64,000 bases of DNA. Origin: Ditylenchus dipsaci (taxonomy: Eukaryota > Nematoda > Chromadorea > Rhabditida > Anguinidae). Under the pieces are notes generated by a model. The model did not search any database. It saw nothing but the letters and a program-made list of their open reading frames with translations, and was not told the origin of the DNA. A program made the translations under genes and the position numbers. Location: contig SADC01000914.1 of the NCBI GenBank assembly GCA_004194705.1, forward strand, positions 161,359-225,358, in the 5' to 3' direction. This document shows, in pieces, positions 11,764 to 23,240 of the stretch. Each line of letters opens with the position of its first letter. The stretch's first letter is position 1.

Positions 11764-12985
11764 CAGGGCTGTGAATCGTCCTTATTTATTGGATTTTTCC
11801 TTGTTTAAGGACCCGAAATCTTATTTATTTTTGTAATTTCACGTCACAATCTTATTTTTTAGCACCAAAATAGTAATGAGCAGGGACCCAAATTCTATGC
11901 AAATGCATATTTTTCTGCGGATATGCAAGCAATAGTTATGCACAAAAAACACACTTTTAGCCCTGTTTGAGTACTATGCAGCATGTTTTGCATATTTTCC
12001 ATTTTAGTGCATATTCTGCATATTTTGCAATTTCGACGCATATTTTATGCATATTGTAGAAAATCTCAGAAATTTTTGGGTTAAAGATGTTGCAGCATGC
12101 CAAATCTCGTCTTTTGTGTATAAATAAGTCCATTTCTTAGTTTCCAAAACCAGGATACTTTATTGTCGGGCGTGTAAGAAAGAGATTTTTTTCACTAAAT
12201 AACCTCTATCAAGATAGCTAACGTTTCAGTACCGTGCGATTCATATTTTCAGTTAAAGTAGCAAAATAACAGTGCAAAGCACCGATTTGGTTTGTAAAAG
12301 ATATTAATTTCGAAAATCGCAAAATGCACATTGTTTATATTTGCGAGAAGATGCGAAAAAGTGGCAGGAGTACAGAACCCCTAAATGTCTCGAAATTGCT
12401 TTTCAAAATATTTTTTTTTGCAACTTAGCTAGTAATTGGCGGTCAACACTTTTCAAAAATCTTTTTCGACTGAAATCCTGCGGCATCTTCATGGAGCAGA
12501 AAGTTTTTTTAAAGCTATGTTCAAATCCTAGGTCAAATGGGACGTCAAATAAATTAAATCCTAAAGTCAAATAAATTAAATCCTTAGGTTAAATCACCTT
12601 GCTTCAGCAAAGCCACATGTCAAATTTTGGTCAATTCTTTTTGCAAAAAATTAGCATTATCCAAAAAGTATCTTTATATCATGTATAAGCTGCCAAACCG
12701 CTTAAAGCATCTTTTAGAGCAATTTTACGAAATATAGTGATTCTTCACAAATGTTATGCGGTACATTGAAAAGGTTTAGTCTAAAAATTATACTGCATAT
12801 TTTACGTTTTTAACGCATATTTAAGCATTTTTAGCGCATATTTTATGCGCATATTTCGCATTTTTTAGTGCATAGAATTTGGGTCCCTGGTAATGAGCAC
12901 TGGATAAAATATCATATTTTTTCCAAAATACCCTGAAAGGTCCTTAATCTCAGCAAATGTCCTTATTTTTAAAATTTTGAGTTCG
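11764..12985. mobile_element. MITE split by a hAT insertion
   Basis: Left part (CAGGGCTGTGAATCGTCCTTATT onward) and right part (from 12898, including GTCCTTATTTTTAAAATTTTGAG) look like the two halves of one CAGGGCT-ended repeat. They are separated exactly by the element at 11881-12889 and its target duplication. Confidence 0.5.
11881..12889. mobile_element. decayed hAT-type element, 8-bp target duplication
   Basis: Ends CAGGGACCCAAATTCTATGC and complement (about 21-bp TIR), flanked by GTAATGAG at 11873-11880 and 12890-12897. The 8-bp duplication and CAGGG terminus are typical of hAT. Subterminal TGCATATTTTGCAT words recur at both ends. A fragment reading LYCRACKKEI near 12155 resembles part of a BED zinc finger, but no intact transposase remains. 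Confidence 0.8.
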
Positions 12986-13820
12986 AAGGTTTAAAATCAA
13001 ATTTCATGCGAAAACCCACATAGAAAACTAATAGATTCCGAGCTTGTCCGACCTCGTTCAACCGCTTAGACTTTTTTTAATCCACTGTTCGATAGCCTAT
13101 TTTGTATCCGAGGTTTTCTAGTTTTCAACATTATGAAACATCAGCAACGACTTTCTTACAAAAATTGGCTCAAAATTGAAAATTCGAAATTGAACCACAA
13201 AATTGCGGTTGAAGTCAAAAAAATGTGCCCGCGTACCGATAACATAAACTGGCGCTTTTGTAAGAATAATTAAATCAAAATTTACATTATTTTCAGCTCA
13301 ATTAATTCGCCTGAATTTTATTGTGCACAACAATGCATTCTTTTAAGATGACTTGTATATTTTTATTTGCTTATATTTTGGTGAACTCACTCACTATAAA
13401 TGGGTAACATCTTTTTGAAATTTAGTTAACATCTTTTCGTCCTTTCGAACTTTTTTTCGAACCTTTTTTAAATTCTTGTGTTCGTTGAATTTTTTTTCGA
13501 CAACTTAAATTTTGTTAAATTTTCTAGTCGTAAAAAAATCATTCTCAAAATAACAATCATATTGGAAATTATTGAGAAACGAGTGTTTTTTTATTGTTAT
13601 TCAATCTTTTTTTCACCCTAACATACAAACAATTTACTTTGACGAATAATTGATCGCGATTATATTTTACGAAAAAAAAATTACATGCAGAATTTTTTTT
13701 AATGGGATCCGAAAAAAACAATAAAACGATATATAAAAGACACTAACAAACAAACCGTTCGAAGTGATTCTGGTTAAGCTCCATATTTTAAGTCGCTATT
13801 AACATTTTCCGTGTTTTTCG
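12986..13820. other. AT-rich stretch, nothing recognised
   Basis: No open frame with family resemblance and no clear repeat ends were seen. Long T and A runs dominate. Confidence 0.4.
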
Positions 13821-13839
13821 ATGCGCTGGAGACGGCTTT

Positions 13840-13922
13840 TGTGCAGGCCACGAAAAATGCGATCCCTCGGAGTCTTTCTTGCAAGTCGGTGCTCTAACCA
13901 GTCGAGCTATCGGGTCGCGCCA
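13840..13922 (-). pseudogene. tRNA-like sequence
   Basis: On the minus strand the stretch begins GCGACCCGATAGCTCGAC and continues with TGGTTAGAGC, an excellent D-arm/A-box. An anticodon-arm-like CGACTTGCAAG follows. The T-arm is degenerate (GGGATCGCATT instead of a GGTTCRANYCC box), so this is a tRNA pseudogene or SINE head rather than a working tRNA. It sits beside the second 29-bp satellite block. Confidence 0.5.
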
Positions 13923-13959
13923 GGCCTATTTCTTATTTCTCTGCTATCCGCCTCCCTTA

Positions 13960-14262
13960 CAGTTAACCATGACATAGTTAACATAATTACCTTAACCATG
14001 ATATAGTTAACATGGTCACCTTAACTATGATATAGTTAACATGATTACCTTAACCTTGATATAATTAACATAATTACCTTACCATGATATAGTTAACATG
14101 GTACCGTTAACCATGATATAGTTAACATGATTACCTTAACCATGATATAGTTAACATAGTCACCTTAACTATGATATAGTTAACATGATTACCTTAACCA
14201 TGATATAGTTAACATGATTACCTTAACCATGATATAGTTAACATGGTACCGTTAACCATGAA
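13960..14262. repeat. 29-bp satellite array (block 2)
   Basis: About ten copies of the same 29-bp family as at 1-597, mainly the TACCTTAACC variant, with several point changes. It ends directly at a Tigger-type terminus starting at 14271. Confidence 0.9.
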
Positions 14263-14270
14263 ATACAGTC

Positions 14271-16722
14271 AACTCTCGATTTAACGAACCCTGGGGACCG
14301 TAACTTGGAGATGAATCCGAGAAGTACTCTTGATCAAAAATGCATTAAGCGACTCTTTTTGCCCAGCTCCAGTGACCAAAACGCGGTAGAATCCCTTAAT
14401 ACAAGGTGTTTGCCTTGGTCCCCCAAGGCAATAAGTCTTATTTTGGCCAAAGAATTTTTTTCAAAAAATCTATTTTTTACGTGGAAAAGTGTCAGAAAAC
14501 AACTTTTTAATCGTTTTAAGCATATAAAAATTACTTAGAAGTCGTTTAAACATGATTTACAAATCTGCAAAAAAATGCAATAGTGAAGTGTCCCAGATAG
14601 TGAAGTGTCCCAGAGAGTGAAACGTCCTGAGAGTGAAATGTCAGTACCCCAAGCAAGAAGCCCCGCGACATCTCTCTGGATGTGAAAAAACAAGTCATTG
14701 ACGCTTCAGCGAAGACTGATTCGGCTGATCTCAGCAAGCAATTCGAGCGGCCAGTGCCAACGGTCCAGTCGATTCTCAAGAACAAAGCGGCCATTCTCAG
14801 CGCAGTTGAAAAGGTGGAGATACAAAACGTGCGCGTCTTAAGCTGGTCAACAGTGAGGATTTAAAAAAAAGCTCTTCTGCTGTGATTCAAGGATGCCAGA
14901 AGCAAAAATGAGCGAATATCGAACGATGGCCTCAAGGTATGTTTTGGGTTCTTTTCTTTCATGCATGGTTTTTTTGTTTCATACAAAACGATGCACTTGT
15001 TCAAAATTTCGGCGTGGACAACTTCAAGACAAGCGAAGGTTGGCTAAGAAAATTCAAACAAAGGCACTCGATCGTCTTCAAGGAGAAGTGGCTGAAATAG
15101 ACTTGGAGGCACCGGGGATCCAGCTGTCCTCCATCTCACCGATGAACTCGACGATTTCCTGGCCCAAGAACGCTTAAGCAACGAAAACAAAAGAGCCTCT
15201 TGGATTTTTCACTGTTAACCACTGATACTTTGTTTGTATATTGAATTTTATTGTTGGTCGATAAAGCTATTTTGTTAGAAACTCTATAACACTATAACAT
15301 AATTTTTGAAGTGTTTTAGAAAAACAGAACTCTACTTTAGAGATGATGAGCATGCGGTTGTCGCAACCGCAATAACCGCGCAACCGCACCAAATTTCAGT
15401 CATTTCGTCGCAACCGCACAACCGCATATCTTATTTTGAAATAACCGCGCAACCGCAACGCGAAAATTTTGCAACCGCACATTTTTTCAACTTGAAATTT
15501 TCAAGCTTTCTTTTATCTCTTTTAAAATTTTGATCAGTAATTTTACTTATTTACATTGACACCAGCCAACGTTCCAGATGTCTCTGCTTTGGTTAATAAA
15601 ACTCGACGATGCCGCTGGTGGAGGCTTACTCTTTACGAAGCTATCGACAAATGAGGTTAGATGCAATGCGTGTGACTGACAAAACCAACTTTGAAGCTGA
15701 CTCAGCGAAGTACCATGCGATTGAAAAACCATCTTCCCGTGCACCCCGAATATAAAAAACAGTTCGATGATCTGAAGGCAAAGGAGCTAGAACAAATCGA
15801 TTCCCAGACTACTCGGTCCGCTGACTTCCTCTTCCAAACAGATGTGCCGTGACTCACAGATGCTATCAGCACAGTTTCCCACAGTACCCTTCAAGAATCG
15901 ATATGCCTCAAACAAGGTTGACTTCAATGGGCAAATACGACATTGGCTTCAAGACGAGTGCTTATACCAAGAGAATTACATTACAGGTATAATTACTCCT
16001 TATGCACTATTGTTTGCTTCTAGTTTTTATTTGATGAACTATAGAACTCGTGTCACCTCCTACTAAAAAGAAAATTGTCGGAATTCATTCTTTGCACAAC
16101 ACAGCCATCTGTACGGAGATAACCAAAACGACGGAGAAGTTGGATCTGAAGATGCGTTTTTTGGTGAATACGACGACGATTACATGATAAAATTAATTGT
16201 TCAGGAGAATCAAAAGCATTATCCTCACCTGGCAGCTATTGCTCGTCGCTACCTATGCACTCCGACTACAAGCATTGCAAGTGAAGGAACTTTTTCTGAA
16301 GCGCTAGATGTTTTTGATTACAGGCGGACAAATCTCACTCCAGCTAATGCCGAAATGCTCATTTTTTTGAATAGAAACCTTCCATGGATTAATTTTGAGT
16401 ACTAATATTGTCACTGTTTGTCAATTAAAGTTGTTTTTCGTCTCTTGAAATTCATTTATTAGATAGATTTCAATGATTTCTTTGAATGTTTTAGAGATAC
16501 ATAAACAACCGCACAACCGCGCGGTTAACCGCACTTAAAATTTCTAAATAACCGCAACCGCAACCGCATTTGATTTTCCTCAAAAAGTCGCAACCGCAAA
16601 ACCGCTTTTTGGGAAATCATCATCTCTACTCTACTTAACATAAAACTCTATATAACATAACCTATATATAACATAACATTTTGGCCGGTCCCTTGAGTTA
16701 TGTAACGTAAAGAGTGGACTGT
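14271..16722 (+). mobile_element. Tigger/pogo-like transposon with N-terminal transposase remnant
   Basis: Left end TACAGTCAACTCTCGATTTA; right end AGAGTGGACTGTA at 16710-16722, with GGGACCGG-type subterminal sequence on both sides. Plus-strand frames at 14680-15130 encode a psq/CENP-B-type helix-turn-helix (KKQVIDASAKTDSADLSKQF) and a second DNA-binding domain piece (NFGVDNFKTSEGWLRKFK), with shifts between them. The catalytic part is gone. A hAT element is inserted inside, so it predates that insertion. Confidence 0.7.
15338..16628 (+). mobile_element. hAT transposon nested in Tigger-like element
   Basis: TIRs TAGAGATGATGA, with an exact 8-bp duplication CTCTACTT at 15330-15337 and 16629-16636. 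Subterminal CAACCGC repeats crowd both ends (15356-15480 and 16505-16605), as in other hAT elements. Plus-strand frames: a BED-zinc-finger-like N-terminal piece around 15660-15840 (CNACD, then RLKNHLPVHPEY after a shift), and a good C-terminal hAT dimerisation domain at 16184-16405 ([20 protein letters not shown] and FLNRNLPW). The middle of the transposase is deleted, so it cannot move itself. Confidence 0.9.
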
Positions 16723-16794
16723 AATTCTATATACCCTTTACTTTTCTAATAATATTTTTATATATTTGCCTAAATTGAGGGTAACACTTTACTT

Positions 16795-18560
16795 GCCCCC
16801 AAACCCCCCCCCCCACGGCTGACCCACTTTCGAGGTGAATTTTTGAAAGCCGATTGCATATTCGTGTTTCTCGACCCGGATTTTTACGGGAAATGATCAT
16901 CAGATTCTGTGAAAGTGAAAATTTTTTTTGGGATTTGCCTTGGTCCCCAAGGTAAAATTTTAGAAAAATTTGAAAGAAAAATATTTTTTAAATTGGCGCC
17001 TTTTGAATTTTAAAGGATTAAGGGCTGTATTGGGAGGGGAAGGGAATAAAAGGCTGGAGTTTAGAATGTGACCTTTTTCTAAAAATGGTCAAAATCAGTT
17101 TTTTTAGTTGTGTAACATTGTAAAAAATGCTCAGCATTCATTTTTATTGTTGGGAAAGCCAATTTTTCAAAAAAAAAAATTTTTTCGAACCACAGGGGGG
17201 GTATCATGGTTTTTAGTCAAAATTTGAAAAATTTAAATTGGCGCCTTTTGAATTTAAAAGGGAATAAGGGCTGTATTGGGAGGGGAAGGGAATAAAAGGG
17301 GGCCACTTTTATGGCAGAACATCATAAATTTGAATATCTATATTCTTCGACTGCCTCACCATGTTTTTCAACTGGGCCGTGGCAAAAAAAGACTCTATAT
17401 GCATTTTATGGTCAAGAGTACTTCTCGGAATCATGTCTAAGGTAAGTGTGTGCGCGCATCTCTAACTCTCAAGCCCCCTGCGCCCCCTTCGGGGGCGCAG
17501 GGGGCTTGGGGGCTTGGAGTTGAGATGCGCACACCCACATACCTTAGACACAAATCACTCGAAAGTGACTCTGGATGCATGAAAAAGCATGCATACCAGA
17601 GTTTATTTATGCGGTAGGCCCAGTATTCAAAACTATGTTCAACATCTTCTTGTTAGTGGGCCCTGTGTGATTAGTGGCCCCTTTTATTCCTTCCCCTCCC
17701 TATACAGCCCTTAATCCCTTTTAAATTCAAAAGGCGCCAATTTAAATTTTTCAAATTTTGACTAAAAACCATGATACCCCCCTGTGGTTCGAAAAAATTT
17801 TTTTTTTGAAAAATTGGCTTTCCCAACAATAAAAATGAATGCTGAGCATTTTTTACAATGTTACACAACTAAAAAAACTGATTTTGACCATTTTAGAAAA
17901 AGGTCACATTCTAAACTTTAGCCGAATAAAAGGGGGCCACTTTCATGGCAGAACAATAGAAAAGTAAATATATGTATTCTTCGACTGCCTTACCATGTTT
18001 TTCAACTGGGCCTTGGCAAAAAGAGACTCTATATGCATTTTTTGATCAAGAGTACTTCTCGGATTCATCTCCAAGTTAAGTGAGTGCGCGCATCTCTAAC
18101 TCTCAAGCCCCCTGCGCCCGCTTCGGGGCGCAGGGGGTTTGGGGGCTTGGAGTTGAGATGCGCACACCCACATACATTAGACACAAATCACTGGAAAGTG
18201 ACTCTGGATGCATAAAAATGTATGCATACCAGAGTTTATTTATGCGGTAGGCCCCAGTCAACAAAACTATGTTCAACATCTTCTTGTTAGGGCCTTGTGT
18301 GATTAGTGGCCCCTTTTATTCCCTTCCCCTCCAATACAGCCCTTAATCCCTTTAAAATTCAAAAGGCGTATTTAAAAAATATTTTTTTTTCAATTTTTCT
18401 AAAATTTTACCTTGGAGGTCCAAGGCAAATCCCAAAAATTTTTTTTTCTTTTCACAGAATCTGATGATCATTTCCCGTAAAAATCCGGGTCGAGAAACAC
18501 GAATATGCAATCGGCTTTCAAAAATTCACCTCGAAAGTGGGTCAGCCGTGGGGGGGGAGC
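16795..18560. mobile_element. 1.8-kb foldback element
   Basis: Long palindrome. The outer arms pair CCCCCACGGCTGACCCACTT near 16811 with AAGTGGGTCAGCCGTGGGGG near 18535. Inner arms pair 17050-17330 with 17650-17930, including GTTTAGAATGTGACCTTTTT and complement. Internal copies of the CATACCAGAGTTTATTTATG module are at about 17590 and 18230. No transposase. The GTTTAGAATGTGACC arm is shared with the foldback inside the satellite at 55906-56822. Confidence 0.8.
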
Positions 18561-18747
18561 CAGGTAAAGTCTAGCCAAATTGAGAAGCGTTAGTGAAAAT
18601 TATGACCTCAAGAATAGAAAAAATATATATGCTGCAAAGCAGAACTTATTTTACGTGCCGGCCAGTCTTCTGTTTGTGGTTCGAGGGGATTTGATGTGCT
18701 GAAAGAGGGTAGGGTTTGTTTTCACAGATTGCTTACAGTGCTGCTTC

Positions 18748-18853
18748 TTAGTTCCTAGAATACCAAGCTGTAATGTTCTCGATTCCAGAAAGAATTCGGA
18801 GAAGCTGTGAAGAATTCAAATCTAAGAGTCTTGTAGCGTCCCCAATCAGGTTA
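18748..18853 (-). CDS. possible terminal exon, unknown product
   Basis: The minus strand reads ANLIGDATRLLDLNSSQLLR and then about a dozen residues to a TAA at 18748-18750, after a TTTGCAG-type acceptor. Composition looks coding and amphipathic. It could be a last exon of the DAC-domain gene upstream if alternative splicing skips that gene's stop at 19609, or belong to another gene. I do not recognise it. Confidence 0.3.
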
Positions 18854-19183
18854 GCTTTGACTGCAGAACTGCAAATCCAATGCTGTCAATAAAACAGTAG
18901 CAGCATTTTGGGGCACACCAATTAGGGTAACATTTTGCAGTGTTGGATTGACTGTGATGCATAGTTTGTTCCTGTTTGCCAATAAAAAATCCTCACGATA
19001 AAGACGAGTTGATATTTGAGGAAAAGCTGCTGGATTTTGAAAACGTCTGTTTTTAAAAGATTGATTCTTTTTTTCTGTAGCAAATTTAGTTTTTTTGTGG
19101 CAAACAGTGTTGTGCTTTTTCGCAATTTTCAAAAGGATGCGAGCTGCTCGCCAGCCAAATGACAGCTAATGATTCTAACTTTT

Positions 19184-19465
19184 TTAAAGGACCATGCCAG
19201 TCTACGTCCACGATTGTCCACGCCAATTCAAAAAATTTCCTAATCATTGAACTTCTGTACGGATGCTTTTACTTGATTTCTAACAAAATAAGGCCTAGAA
19301 TTTAATTTTAGGTATGGTTTTATTACAACCCACACAACTATACCTAAAATTAAATTCCTTGTTTTGTTAGAAACCAAGTTGAAAAATACGTGCAGAAGTT
19401 CAACGATTAGGAAAAATTTTGAGTTGGCGGGGGACAATTAAGAACGCACGGGCATGGTCCTTTAA
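19184..19465. mobile_element. TTAA-flanked palindromic MITE
   Basis: Ends TTAAAGGACCATGCC and GGGCATGGTCCTTTAA, with inverted internal blocks around AATTTAATTTTAGG. Same family as 598-835. It lies just 3' of the DAC-domain gene. Confidence 0.7.
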
Positions 19466-19608
19466 TCAGAAATTCTAAGGTCTCATCTAGAAAGCAAATG
19501 GTGCTAGCTTCCTCGTCAGGAAGGTACAGGGTTAACCATTGTCGGGGGTCAATTTCAAACAGGTGTCCATGGTTCTTTAAAGAAATTTTATTCAATCAAC
19601 CATCAAAA

Positions 19609-22600
19609 TTAAGTATATCTAATAAAGTTTTCTTGAGGGCCGGGTGGAGTATTATAAGATTCATCTTCCTTCAGTTTGGCCAACAGCCATTTCTGAAGTT
19701 GGAAGAATTCACGGGCACTGCCTTTTTCAGCAGTGAAAATTTTTCGCCTCCTGCACATACATGCACCGTTCCATGGGAGGCCATTATAATAAAAGCATGT
19801 TCAAACAGTTTGCTGCCTCCAATAGCGGCTCTATGACGTGCTCCTTTTCTTCCAATGGTCATTTTGCCGAATTCCCGAACCACTTCCTCCTCATCAGCCA
19901 TGGGAAGTTCCACACTAGCTGCATGAATTGTCACCTTGCTGATGGCTGGATACAGACGGACAATCACTGCCAAATCATGGAATGGAGTTGATTCATTAAA
20001 TATAGCATAAAGAAGATAACTATTAAAGTCAGCATTCAAAATCACAGCATTTTTCTCTAAACTAGCGAAAAAATTTTCATCGCCTTTCTGAGGGTCGATA
20101 ATCATGAGTGCACTTATGCCATTATAAGACAAGTCCATGAGGGCGCTCACAAAGTGTAGGATGAAATAGGACAGCTTTTCATTATCCATCAAGCCTAAAA
20201 GAAACGGGAACAATAAGTGCTGATATACCGTATTTTCTCTATTAAACGCCCCTCTTCAATAAACGCCCCCTCTCTAATAAACGCCCCCTTCAGTGACCTA
20301 TATCTCAGTCCAAAAAAATAATTTTGCAAATCTGTTTTTTTGCGTTTTCTTAATTAGCACGGTTTTACCTAATTCCACTTTTTAGATTTTGGTTGAGCAC
20401 CCAAAATCTCAAAATCGAAATATTTTTTTTCCGATTTTTTAAGGGTTGAAAAATAAACGCCCCGGGGCGTTTTATAGAGAAAATACGGTATAGCAATTAT
20501 TTTGACTAAATTTTGACTTTTTGACCTGTGGGATCATCAATCTTTAAAGGGTGCGTGGATACCCTGAAAAGACCGAAAGATAGAATTTGAACATAGTTTT
20601 GTTAGCTGAGGCCTACCGCATAAAAAAAACTCTGGTGCGCACATCCACATACCTTAGACATGATCAACAAAATCGGAACCATTGCAGCTTTTCAAGACGG
20701 ATTGGTAAAAAAAACCACTAGCAAAAATGTTGAAAAATTAAAAAAAGCGTGCTGCCTCTGGGCGCAAACGAACTTGAGTGATGTTCTATAGGGTTGGCCT
20801 CTCTACCTCAGATTCATTCTGAATTACTATTTCAAAAATTTTCAGTCATGACGCGTGCAAATTAATCACGCACCCCGCCACTGACCCCGCTCCCAGCTTG
20901 CTCCCCCGCACCTCCCCCCGCGAAAAAAATTGACCACCCCCCCCCCCCCCCCCCCCGTTTCTTCCCTAATGTAAAACCCTAATTTTCTACGCGCACTGTT
21001 CCATATACAAGACACCATGGGCGTAGGGAACTTATTTACAAAATGACCTCTTGGGGGTTTTAGCATCCACCACCCCCCCCCCCCCCCTCTCCGTCCGATT
21101 TTTCTGGCTACGCCTCTGCAAGACACCCAAATACGGCACTTTCACGTCAAATTTCGGTGTTGCTGGAGTATTCATATTTGACTTTTAATAAAATATTAGG
21201 TTGGTCATAAAGTTCGTAACCCCCCCCCCCCCTATAACTTGCCTTTTTTTACCAACTACATATCAAATCTGATATTTCTTCTCACTAATAATATTTTTCA
21301 TGTTTACTGTGTTTACCATAATCAGATTTAAGATTATTATTAGCCCTTGATATCAGATTTGCAATGTAGTTGTTGAAAAAGTGAGTTTCAGGGGGCTTTC
21401 AGCGAACTTTGTGAAAAACCCAATATGCAATTTGTTTTGGCGAAAACCAGCTGGATCGCAGTGTGCGCATTCCAGGCTTACAAAAAATTGCGAAAATAAC
21501 AACAGGGAACCAATGTAACTTTTTTTGGGAGTGGTGAAAGTCAAACACTCTTCACAGTTGATGAGCGTTAAAAGAAGTGTCGATCTTGAGGTCATTTTAT
21601 CGCTTAAGGTCTTCTCTAGAGAATAATGAAATAGAGCTCTATCGATAGAAAAAATCTTGTCGAGTCCCAATAAATTCAAAAAAGTTTGTTTAAAACAAAA
21701 TCCGGCGAAAGGATGCATCCGTGGCCACAACCTGCATGTCAGGGAGTATCTCTAAGTGACGTTGGTGGTTTTAATGCGTAATATGCACTTTATAATTTAC
21801 CTGGTGATTTCGCTTCTCGGAGAAAACTATCAGCTCGAGGTATAATTAAATCAGGCCATTTCTGAATTTAAAAAAATCAGTATATTCTATAAGAAAAAGA
21901 CTCAAATTGTTTTGACCCAGTAAAATACTACTTTTCACCAGTAAATAATTTCTTTTTACCAGTAAATTAGAATTTCGAACAAAATACTTATTTCTACTAG
22001 TAAATTACTGATTTCTACCATTAAATTGTTGTGATTTGTGCAATTTAGGCCACAAAAAATTTTCGGTAATTCGATTTTGTAGTCAGAAAATAACTTTGAT
22101 TGCTCAGAATCTCACCCAAGACTGATTTAAAGCCAAAAAAATTGGTTTTTTTGGGTTTACTCAAGGGAGAAACTCTTTACAAAAAGAGATTGAGCGAATC
22201 AGAATTCCATTCAGATGGGCTAAATCGCCAACCATTCACAACCACCTTTAAACACCCTAAGCACTCATAAAGGGTAGTTAGATAAGGGTAGATACTAACC
22301 ACTCTAAACCATAGAGGTGGTTGAGAATGCTTTATTCTGAAATTCCGAGCAATTTAGCCCATCTGACTGGAATTCTGATCCGCTTAATTGCTTTTTCGCA
22401 AAAGTACACCTCGCTTAGGGAACCCAAGAACCCGTTTTTCGGCTTTCAATCCCTCTGGCTGAGATTCTGAGAAATCCAAGTTATTTTATGACTGAAAAAA
22501 TCAAATTCCCGTAAAAATTTGTCCTAAAGTGCACAAATCACCAAAATTTACTGGTAGAAATAAGTATTTTGTTTGAAATTCAAATTTACTGGTGAAAAGT

Positions 22601-23240
22601 AGTATTTTACTGGGTACAATTAGCTATAGCCTAAGAAAAAAGTGTGAAACTCGCAATTCCTTTTCCTAAAGTGACAAAGAAATTCTTGTAATCATCTGGG
22701 TTTTCTGAGTTTGTAATCAATTCTGGCCAATATTCATATTTTAAAACAATGAGAAGCCTGGTGTCATTTGCAGAAAAATTAGTTCTCCAGTCCACATTCA
22801 GCTCTTCTTTGCTGATCCCTCTAGCATATATGGACAAAGTCGAGGTGACCACGTAAATATATGACTTATCGCCTTCTACAAACGGAGATGACTTGATTAG
22901 AGTCAGCAATAGGCCTGGAGAAAAGCTGGCTTGCACGGGAATTGCTCAAATAAAAGAGGTGGATTTTCATCAATAACGATTACTCCTTCATCAATACAAT
23001 TGTCGAATATACTGTGCTTCTGTAGAACCTGAAACATGAAAATCATGAAAATAGAACATGAAAATCTGTAGTAATTTTAATCATATAAAAAAGTTTCGTT
23101 AATTAACTATGGTTGACCTCCACAACGCCAGCAATAAATTCTTCTTTGCTTATTAATGGTTGAGATGGTTGTGAAGCTGGTGGCTGGACATTTGTTTCGA
23201 AAAAAGTTTTGAGGGAAATTGGCTCGTCAGGTAAATACTT
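19609..23240 (-). CDS. DAC (DisA_N, diadenylate cyclase-like) domain protein
   Basis: Three exons are visible on the minus strand: about 23240-23118, 23028-22651 and 20194-19609. The 22651/20194 joint has matching phase (split Ser codon). The last exon encodes a whole DAC-like domain in the family's order: a helical start (SALMDLSYNGISALMIID), NAVILNADFNSYLLYAIF, the first catalytic motif as TPFHDLAVIV (bacterial DAC enzymes have HDGA, so Gly is Leu here), and the second as GARHRAAIGG with RHR intact, then HVCAGGEKF. DAC domains make c-di-AMP from two ATP in bacteria and archaea. Whether this one is active is unknown, given the altered DGA motif. The upstream exons encode about 165 residues I do not recognise. 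One base appears missing in the A-run near 19733; with it the frame runs to TAA at 19609. Introns, base composition and flanking repeats argue against bacterial contamination. Confidence 0.8.
20226..20490. mobile_element. MITE with TACCGTATTTTCTC ends
   Basis: 265 bp, ends TACCGTATTTTCTCTATTAA and GAGAAAATACGGTA, bounded by TA. AAACGCCCC words repeat at the left. Similar ends border the pogo-like element at 48382-53223. It sits in the DAC-gene intron. Confidence 0.8.
20491..21914. other. intron of DAC-domain gene
   Basis: Contains C-runs, a fragment of the CCTTAGACA module (20636-20660) and at 21198 a mariner-like terminus (TTAGGTTGGTCATAAAGTTC) without a visible partner. A 125-residue minus frame at 21353-21730 has no family resemblance. 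Confidence 0.4.
21915..22615. mobile_element. MITE with ACCCAGTAAAATACTA ends
   Basis: Inverted ends ACCCAGTAAAATACTACTTT and complement. CCAGTAAATT words repeat in each arm, with a second palindrome centred near 22270. It is inside the DAC-gene intron. Confidence 0.75.

Noticed and set aside
21198..21225. Complete mariner element
   Set aside because: Only one mariner-like terminus was seen, with no partner end and no transposase.
21353..21730. 125-residue minus-strand frame
   Set aside because: Lies within the DAC-gene intron and shows no domain; most likely accidental.
19609..23240. Bacterial contamination as source of the DAC domain
   Set aside because: The frame is spliced with phase-matched joints, flanked by the same MITE families as the rest of the window, and has AT-rich eukaryotic introns.
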